Source of the DNA: CAYPGT01 sp964512985
Lineage (GTDB): Bacteria; Cyanobacteriota; Vampirovibrionia; LMEP-6097
Direction of reading: 5' to 3'
DNA: 26,520 bases
Assembly (NCBI GenBank): GCA_964512985.1
Contig: CAZELI010000029.1
Location: 1 to 26,520, forward strand
In this document: one piece after another, positions 21,535-26,520 of the stretch
How the letters are laid out: each line of letters begins with the position of its first letter
How positions within the stretch are numbered: the stretch's first letter is position 1
The notes under the pieces: model-generated
The model's input: the letters and a program-made list of their open reading frames with translations, nothing else
Database searches by the model: none
Told to the model about the DNA's origin: nothing
Translations under genes and position numbers: made by a program

Positions 21535-21557
21535 CTTCAAGCCCACCATTATCAAAA
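21535..21557 (+). repeat. Direct repeat copy 2 (tRNA-Leu 3' end)
   Basis: Exact copy of 21367-21389, spaced 168 bp start to start. Preceded by GGG, it also forms a GGGCTT-C-AAGCCC hairpin ending in ACCA, so it resembles a tRNA acceptor minihelix. Confidence 0.9.
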
Positions 21558-21581
21558 CATGAGGAAAAAATTAAGTAATAC

Positions 21582-21611
21582 TTGATAAATAATATACTGC
21601 TCTGTTAGTAT
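21582..21611 (+). promoter_or_regulatory. Promoter of the 354-aa gene, leaderless spacing
   Basis: TTGATA (21582-21587), an 18-nt spacer and TAGTAT (21606-21611) with TGT before it make a good extended promoter. The -10 ends 7 nt before the ATG at 21619. Confidence 0.7.
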
Positions 21612-21618
21612 TGCAATT

Positions 21619-22683
21619 ATGTCAACGACGATAGCACAGCCTGTAGTGAACCTCGATTCTATTAGAGACGATTTTAAAAAAGCAGAAGAAGGAAATGGAC
21701 TTTATTTGGCGCAGGAACAAAGAAGCGTTGCTAAGTTTGATGCTGAAATTAATGAAGCTTTAGAGAATTTAAGAAAAAAAGGTGTTGACTTAAGCTTGAA
21801 CACAGTTAAGCTTCCTGTTTTAGGTACTTTCTTGAAAACGTCTTATCCATTAAAAAAAGCCTTAGCTGGGAATCGTGAATTGTTTGAGGATGTTTCAAGA
21901 ATTGGTTTTGCGATAGCACGTAAGGTACATCATCTTATTAAAGTTTTTAGCAATATGGGTCTTAAAGATCCAAAATTTGAAAGCACTGTAGATGGACAAA
22001 TTTATAATGTTGACTTTGCTACTGCTTATGGTAATTTAAATCTAGAGACTAAATACCCATATGCTAATGCCGATGCTGGAACGCTAGGACTTTCTTCTTT
22101 GCCGCAACAATCTGGATATAAGAATGCAGGACTTATTGATAATATCAAAGTCTCTACTCAGTATTGTAGCAATGTTGGATACCCTGCTGATCCAGATTTT
22201 ACTAGTATTAATTGGAGATCTTTCAATAATCGTATTCCAGCATCTCATTATGGTTGGGTAACATTGTCTTCTCCAGAGGAAGCAAGTATAAAGACTCATG
22301 TTTATGGATATGATGAGGATGATAGGCAATGTGCTGGTAAATTTGATGCTCCTTATAATCAGGATGGTATAAGTTTTGATTTAGGTAGAGTTCATATCAA
22401 TAATACTCCAGAGCAATGTTATGAAGTAAGAGCCCATATAAAGGAAGAGAAGTCAGGGAGTACATCAGTTAATCATTCATATGAAGATAAGCATTTTACT
22501 CATCTAGATGGTAAAGCTTCTGATCGATCTAATATGTTTGCAATGTATTTGGCACGTCAATCAATTCAGCCACATCAAGCTCATTATGCTGGTATAGCTT
22601 ATAATAATGGTCAACCAGAAAATGAAGGCAGTCGCTTTAGGTCTGATCGACTTAAATTACCAGATAAGGCTTTGGTAAGTTAG
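21619..22683 (+). CDS. Unknown 354-aa protein
   Basis: I do not recognise this protein. Residues 15-60 are charged and helical (possibly coiled coil), then a basic segment around 65-115 (LPVLGTFLKTSYPLKKALAG, then RKVHHLIKVFSN). The C-terminal two thirds are rich in Tyr, Asn, Gly, Asp and His and look beta-rich, with segments such as GLIDNIKVSTQYCSNVGYPA and DGISFDLGRVHINNTPEQCY; Cys residues are few. There is no signal peptide or clear membrane helix. The composition resembles surface or virion-like proteins, but that is only an impression. It starts 62 bp after the duplicated tRNA-Leu end, so it may be cargo of an integrated element. Confidence 0.7.
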   Translation: MSTTIAQPVVNLDSIRDDFKKAEEGNGLYLAQEQRSVAKFDAEINEALENLRKKGVDLSLNTVKLPVLGTFLKTSYPLKKALAGNRELFEDVSRIGFAIARKVHHLIKVFSNMGLKDPKFESTVDGQIYNVDFATAYGNLNLETKYPYANADAGTLGLSSLPQQSGYKNAGLIDNIKVSTQYCSNVGYPADPDFTSINWRSFNNRIPASHYGWVTLSSPEEASIKTHVYGYDEDDRQCAGKFDAPYNQDGISFDLGRVHINNTPEQCYEVRAHIKEEKSGSTSVNHSYEDKHFTHLDGKASDRSNMFAMYLARQSIQPHQAHYAGIAYNNGQPENEGSRFRSDRLKLPDKALVS

Positions 22684-22696
22684 TTTGTTTTACCAT

Positions 22697-22730
22697 GTAA
22701 CGTACCGAAAGTACGGTGTTACCATACTTT
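22697..22730. terminator. Possible bidirectional terminator
   Basis: GTAAC (22697-22701) pairs with GTTAC (22718-22722) and ACCG (22704-22707) with CGGT (22714-22717), giving a bulged 9-bp stem with a 6-nt loop followed by a short T-run. It lies between the convergent 354-aa gene and the peroxidase gene. The stem is modest. Confidence 0.45.
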
Positions 22731-22734
22731 TAGG

Positions 22735-24054
22735 TTAGTTCTTCAACCCTTCCCCGGTCAAAGTCCTTAAGAACTTAACTATTAGTTCTATTTCTCTTGC
22801 AGTAAGTTTCTTGCCTACTTGATACTCTCCCATAATACGCACAGCCTCGTCTAGAGTTGCAACATTACCATCGTGGAAGTATGGATAAGTTAGTTCAATA
22901 TTACGTAGGGTTGGTACTTTAAATTTATAACGATAATCTTCCTTACGGTTAACATTGAAACGACCGTTATCTTCTTTAGACGGAGCGAGCTTCTTAAGTC
23001 CATTAAGACCAGCGGCTCTATCAGCGAAGTAGTCTTTCGCTAGTCCCATCTTCTCGAAGCTACCTCCGCCTACTGCTGGACCTAAGTGACAATTAGTACA
23101 ATTATACTTCTTAAATAACTCAAAACCCTGTCTCTCTTCGGCGTTGATAGCATCACGATTACCATTGAGGAATTGATCGAAACGAGAACCAGGAGTGATG
23201 AGAGACTTCTCGTGTTCGGCAATAGCAATAGCTATCATGTCACCAGTAATTTCCTTAGAGCTTTTCACCCCAAAGGATGTCTTAAACATTTCTAGTAATT
23301 CTTGGTCATCCTTAATCTTCCCTAAGATCTCTTCCCAACTAGATCCCATCTCAGCAGGATTATGTACTGGACCACTAGCCTGCGCTACGAGATCATCTGC
23401 GCGCCCATCCCAGAATTGTTTAATATTGTAGATCGAATTAAAAACCGTAGGAGAGTTGATATGTCCTTTAGTGCCATGAATCCCAGTCGAGAATTGCATT
23501 TGATCAGTACCACCCTTCGCTAGGTCATGGCAAGTAGCGCAGGAGATAGAGTTATCAGCAGAGAATCGTTTATCATGAAACAACTTCTCGCCTAAAAGTA
23601 CTTTGCCTTGATCTAGTCCTAAAGATTCTTTGCTAGGGATAGGTTCTATCACTAGACCTTTAAGTTCATCTAACCAATCAAGAATCGCTAGCTTCTCTTC
23701 TTTAGTAATAATGCGGTCCCAATGTATTGCACGATATTGGATAGGGGGCATCGTATCAGCGGTGATGACGCTTTCTAGTTCTACTAATACATGTTTAGGG
23801 ATAGCCTTATCACTCTTAATAGAGAATAATTCTTTCTGTAGATCGAGGTAGTTACGTCCCTTGGTCACATCTGCCTGAATCAAATCATGTACCAAAGGTA
23901 GATCTGCATACCAAGGATAGACGGTTTGGTCAGAGTGACAATCCATACACTTCTGCTTAAAAATCTTCTCGACTTTTTGTCGTTCGGCACTTTTAGCCCA
24001 GCTAGTATTAGAAGTTATAACTAATAGTAGGATTAAGCAGAGAGATTTGTTCAT
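22735..24054 (-). CDS. Cytochrome c peroxidase-like protein with three haem motifs
   Basis: Bacterial cytochrome c peroxidases reduce hydrogen peroxide in the cell envelope using two c-type haems. The 439-aa protein has a signal peptide (MNKSLCLILLLVITSNTSWA), an N-terminal extra haem-binding domain with CMDCH (36-40) followed by YPWYADLPLV and TMPP (101-104), then a CcpA/MauG-type module with CATCH (172-176) and CTNCH (319-323), PTLRNIELTYPYFHDG (381-396) and a late Met (M408) that may be an axial ligand. The Haem_bd domain may act as a built-in electron donor. MauG-like oxidase activity is an alternative. Cytochrome c maturation genes must lie elsewhere. An extended -10 (TGA-TAAACT) ends 9 nt before the ATG. 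Confidence 0.92.
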   Translation of the reverse strand: MNKSLCLILLLVITSNTSWAKSAERQKVEKIFKQKCMDCHSDQTVYPWYADLPLVHDLIQADVTKGRNYLDLQKELFSIKSDKAIPKHVLVELESVITADTMPPIQYRAIHWDRIITKEEKLAILDWLDELKGLVIEPIPSKESLGLDQGKVLLGEKLFHDKRFSADNSISCATCHDLAKGGTDQMQFSTGIHGTKGHINSPTVFNSIYNIKQFWDGRADDLVAQASGPVHNPAEMGSSWEEILGKIKDDQELLEMFKTSFGVKSSKEITGDMIAIAIAEHEKSLITPGSRFDQFLNGNRDAINAEERQGFELFKKYNCTNCHLGPAVGGGSFEKMGLAKDYFADRAAGLNGLKKLAPSKEDNGRFNVNRKEDYRYKFKVPTLRNIELTYPYFHDGNVATLDEAVRIMGEYQVGKKLTAREIELIVKFLRTLTGEGLKN

Positions 24055-24063
24055 ATAGAAGAG

Positions 24064-24072
24064 AGTTTATCA
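24064..24072 (-). promoter_or_regulatory. Extended -10 of the peroxidase gene
   Basis: TGA-TAAACT on the minus strand ends 9 nt before the ATG at 24054. The hexamer is a moderate match; the spacing agrees with other genes here. Confidence 0.45.
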
Positions 24073-24092
24073 GATAAACGAACAGTAATAGA

Positions 24093-26399
24093 TCAACCCT
24101 CATCGTTGGCCGTCACTGTGTTATCTGACCTGGTTTCACTGCATTTTGCTTTAGAGTTTAAGTTGTATTTATCGTAAATTATCATTCCCAGTTGTTGTAA
24201 GCTTCTTGCGACGGTATTAATCCTCTCGGTAGGAGGAATTGGTCTGTGAAACTCCTTGCAACCCCTCCAAACAGGATCATTATCATTTTTAAGTGCCATA
24301 AGTAACCTTAGTGCGATTATTAAATTTAAATTGTGGCCGTTTGATTCATATTCTCCATATTCTTCACCTCTTAATAAAGCTGCCGTGTCGTGATCAAGGT
24401 GCAGATCTGCTGAAACATTCGGTGTGAGAATAGCGTCTAATAAGCCTTGGTTTAATCCATCTAATGCTCTAGGCATATATTTCGGAGGGAGTTTCTTTGC
24501 AGTCTCCAGCTGCCTCAGTAATTTATCTGGGAGAGGTTTAATAGTAGGAGTTTTCCCTTTACCTTCAATGACATAGATAGGTTGCGGAACTTTCTCTAGA
24601 AGTTGAATGTTGTTCATTCTAGAATCTAAACTCGATTGATTTAATTCCAGTTCACTTTTTAATTTTTGTTTAGCAGCTGTAATTTCTTCTATAAACTCCT
24701 CTATTTTAACTTTTCTTGCTTGATCAGCTTCAGTCTTAGTACAAGCTTTGATCAATCCTCTCATTGCTGTTTCCAAGTCCCCATACGCCCTTATTGTTGA
24801 AATGTTACAAGTACTACCATTTTCCTTTATGATCAAATCTAGAGCAGTTTTAGAAGTTACCTTATTACCGTCTTGGGGAATTAAGTCAGAGATATCTCGA
24901 TTTAAAATTCTAGACTCATTAAAACGAGATTCTAAAACAGAAATTATTCTTTCTTTCAATGTAATTGGATCAGTCAGATTAATATCTGATAGCGATCCCC
25001 TGGTTGCTAAAACTAATTTCTGTGGATCAACGTCACATATCTCCTTAACCTTATTCCCTTCTTTAACTGAAAGTGTAGTTATAGCATCAAAATTTTTAGA
25101 AAATAAAACATCCACAACATTCACTAAAGGATGAAGACTAATTCTAGATTCTTGTTGCTCCCAAAATTTGTCTTGGTTACTATTCCCCCAAGCTCGTAAT
25201 AGTCCTAGCAAACTAACTTTAGACCCCTTCCTATTAAAAGACATAGTATTAATCAAGCTAGTGTAATCGGTATATGGATTACCAATTACTAATAAATTGG
25301 ATCTTTTTGGAGTCGCTTTTTCAAAAAACGAACTTGCATATGCGGCTACATCTGACTCAGCAGGATTATCTCTTGTCCTCGGTCTATTACGCATAACAGT
25401 AAATTCTATATTTTCTAATAATTCTGGATGCTCGTTTCTTATTTCTTTTACAGTTGCAGTAAATGCTTCTAGATCTTTTCCACTAAGATCCAGTAGGACT
25501 TGAGTATCAATAGCATTATTCCAAACATGGTCCTCTAAGTCCAAAGAATCCACTCCTTTTGCTGCATCAGTTATCAACTTAAGTAATTGCATTATAGAAT
25601 AATATGGATATTCTTTCGCTAGCTCATTGACTGTTTGTTTCTGTTTGAAAAATTTATCTAAAATCTCATACCTTGCTACCAAGCCCTTACTTAAGCCCTC
25701 TGCTGCTCTTTTAGCGAGCAGTTCAAAATCTTGATCCTTGAGGATACCCGTATCAAATATCTCTGTCGCTGTTTTATCGAGGGGGAAGCTGCCATATCTT
25801 ATCAATTGATCTAGGTATTTCCCTACGGTTGGAACCAATTTATCTCTAGTTAAACCTCGCTCCGGAAGCTGATGTGATTTAAAGGTATTAGTAATATTCA
25901 ACCCAAACCCTTGTCCTGATGGTACTTCTTGGCTAGTTGTTGTCGTCAACTCTGTATCATCTGAATCAGAAGCAGCCTTTGGTTTCTTAGCGCAAGTTTT
26001 TTCTTCTCGAAACATTTCAAACTTCCAGGATACTTCCCGCGAAGATTGAACTTCAGGTGTAGATCCATTGGTAGATCCTCTATCAGACTTCGGTACAAAA
26101 GTTAAATCACTAGCAAGTCTTGGATCAACAGCTGGAAGATTAACTTGCAACATTGGTAAAGAGTAACTTCGTGTAGAGTAGGGTTCAGCGGGGTCTTCAC
26201 TGATACGATAGGTTGGCCGTAAAGATTCTGGAATATCAGGATTTTTGCATAAACCTTCAATTAAATCTCTCATGGTCTCATTAAATTCAGTAACCATTAC
26301 AGGCACATCTTTATGTGATTCACCTTTTAAAGCTTTTGAATCATAAGTACCATACTGCAAGATTAATGTAGGTTTATTCTGAGTAACTTTTTGCTCCAT
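24093..26399 (-). CDS. Unknown 768-aa protein
   Basis: I do not recognise a domain. The protein is soluble, without signal peptide or membrane segment. It has an N-terminal region (1-100), a Ser/Thr/Asp-rich low-complexity linker at about 102-165 (SDSDDTELTTTTSQEVPSG), a long mostly helical middle with an alpha/beta-looking stretch (SNLLVIGNPYTDYTSLINTM), a probable coiled coil near 580-620 (KVKIEEFIEEITAAKQKLKS) and a helical C-terminal part with EYGEYESNGHNLNLIIALRL, ending in a polar tail. Coding status is clear from the length and an extended -10 (TGC-TAGAAT) 7 nt before the ATG. It is separated from the peroxidase gene by 38 nt. Confidence 0.75.
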   Translation of the reverse strand: MEQKVTQNKPTLILQYGTYDSKALKGESHKDVPVMVTEFNETMRDLIEGLCKNPDIPESLRPTYRISEDPAEPYSTRSYSLPMLQVNLPAVDPRLASDLTFVPKSDRGSTNGSTPEVQSSREVSWKFEMFREEKTCAKKPKAASDSDDTELTTTTSQEVPSGQGFGLNITNTFKSHQLPERGLTRDKLVPTVGKYLDQLIRYGSFPLDKTATEIFDTGILKDQDFELLAKRAAEGLSKGLVARYEILDKFFKQKQTVNELAKEYPYYSIMQLLKLITDAAKGVDSLDLEDHVWNNAIDTQVLLDLSGKDLEAFTATVKEIRNEHPELLENIEFTVMRNRPRTRDNPAESDVAAYASSFFEKATPKRSNLLVIGNPYTDYTSLINTMSFNRKGSKVSLLGLLRAWGNSNQDKFWEQQESRISLHPLVNVVDVLFSKNFDAITTLSVKEGNKVKEICDVDPQKLVLATRGSLSDINLTDPITLKERIISVLESRFNESRILNRDISDLIPQDGNKVTSKTALDLIIKENGSTCNISTIRAYGDLETAMRGLIKACTKTEADQARKVKIEEFIEEITAAKQKLKSELELNQSSLDSRMNNIQLLEKVPQPIYVIEGKGKTPTIKPLPDKLLRQLETAKKLPPKYMPRALDGLNQGLLDAILTPNVSADLHLDHDTAALLRGEEYGEYESNGHNLNLIIALRLLMALKNDNDPVWRGCKEFHRPIPPTERINTVARSLQQLGMIIYDKYNLNSKAKCSETRSDNTVTANDEG

Positions 26400-26406
26400 A
26401 CTTCAG

Positions 26407-26415
26407 ATTCTAGCA
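26407..26415 (-). promoter_or_regulatory. Extended -10 of the 768-aa gene, leaderless spacing
   Basis: TGC-TAGAAT on the minus strand ends 7 nt before the ATG at 26399. A small TAGAC/GTCTA inverted repeat (26421-26438) lies just upstream. The remaining bases to 26520 show no further gene. Confidence 0.65.
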
Positions 26416-26520
26416 GAAACTAGACTATTATTTGTCTAATGTTAAGTGTTGTTGTAAAGGGTCGCGTGACTACTCAGGTCTAATTAAGATTTAATCTGTA
26501 TTACGGCCACTTTTTTAAAG

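Noticed and set aside
21381..21618. A second functional tRNA gene after tRNA-Leu
   Set aside because: Only the acceptor 3' part and a T-arm fragment recur; no anticodon stem or D-arm can be built.
1..26520. CRISPR array, rRNA genes, transposase or phage structural genes
   Set aside because: No regularly spaced repeats, no rRNA-like sequence and no transposase, integrase or recognisable virion frame were seen in the window.

Overview
The window is a compact, AT-rich, gene-dense bacterial chromosome segment with short intergenic gaps and genes on both strands. Gene content suggests a flagellated bacterium of the Cyanobacteriota/'Melainabacteria' (Vampirovibrionia) type or a related lineage. 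The pointers are the yggS-sepF pair, a DUF4149 membrane protein, a PEP-carboxylase-like protein, and an F1 beta gene separate from the other ATPase genes next to an Atp1-like protein. No photosynthesis gene is visible. The lineage call is an inference of moderate confidence.

Layout. 1-1282 (minus) is a flagellar operon flgM-flgN-motA, with motA running off the left edge. 1412-2723 (minus) holds a TPR protein and tsaB. 2879-6871 (plus) holds a DUF4149 protein, lexA, an unknown 300-aa protein, a small Atp1-like membrane protein and atpD. 6875-9655 (minus) holds a DUF6922/AbiEii pair, a PabC-type lyase and an AstE/AspA-family zinc hydrolase. 9721-10158 is a small unknown gene behind a palindromic promoter. 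10160-12650 (minus) holds pheS, a PIN toxin/antitoxin pair and folP. 12804-13016 encodes a 70-aa membrane-tailed protein. 12987-18541 (minus) holds a large divergent PEP-carboxylase-like protein and an unknown helical protein. 18613-19722 is dprA. 19730-19842 is a palindromic repeat. 19875-21207 (minus) is yggS-sepF. 21296-21380 is tRNA-Leu(UAG), followed by a terminator, palindromes and a copy of the tRNA 3' end. 21619-22683 is an unknown 354-aa gene. 22735-24054 (minus) is a three-haem cytochrome c peroxidase-like protein. 24093-26399 (minus) is an unknown 768-aa protein.

The strongest window-wide signal is promoter placement. First genes of transcription units usually have a -10 box, mostly of the extended TGn type, ending only 6-11 nt before the start codon and most clearly 6-7 nt. 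This predicts leaderless or nearly leaderless mRNAs. Internal operon genes such as flgN, motA and sepF instead have Shine-Dalgarno-like sequences.

Other items of note: the PEP-carboxylase-like protein has lost several catalytic residues; a PIN toxin overlaps the start of pheS; a second toxin-type pair is joined to pabC; a 5-4-5 palindrome in the lexA promoter may be a new type of LexA box; and there is a probable integration scar or decayed repeat at the tRNA-Leu 3' end. Five sizeable genes (300, 145, 688, 354 and 768 aa) have no function I can recognise.
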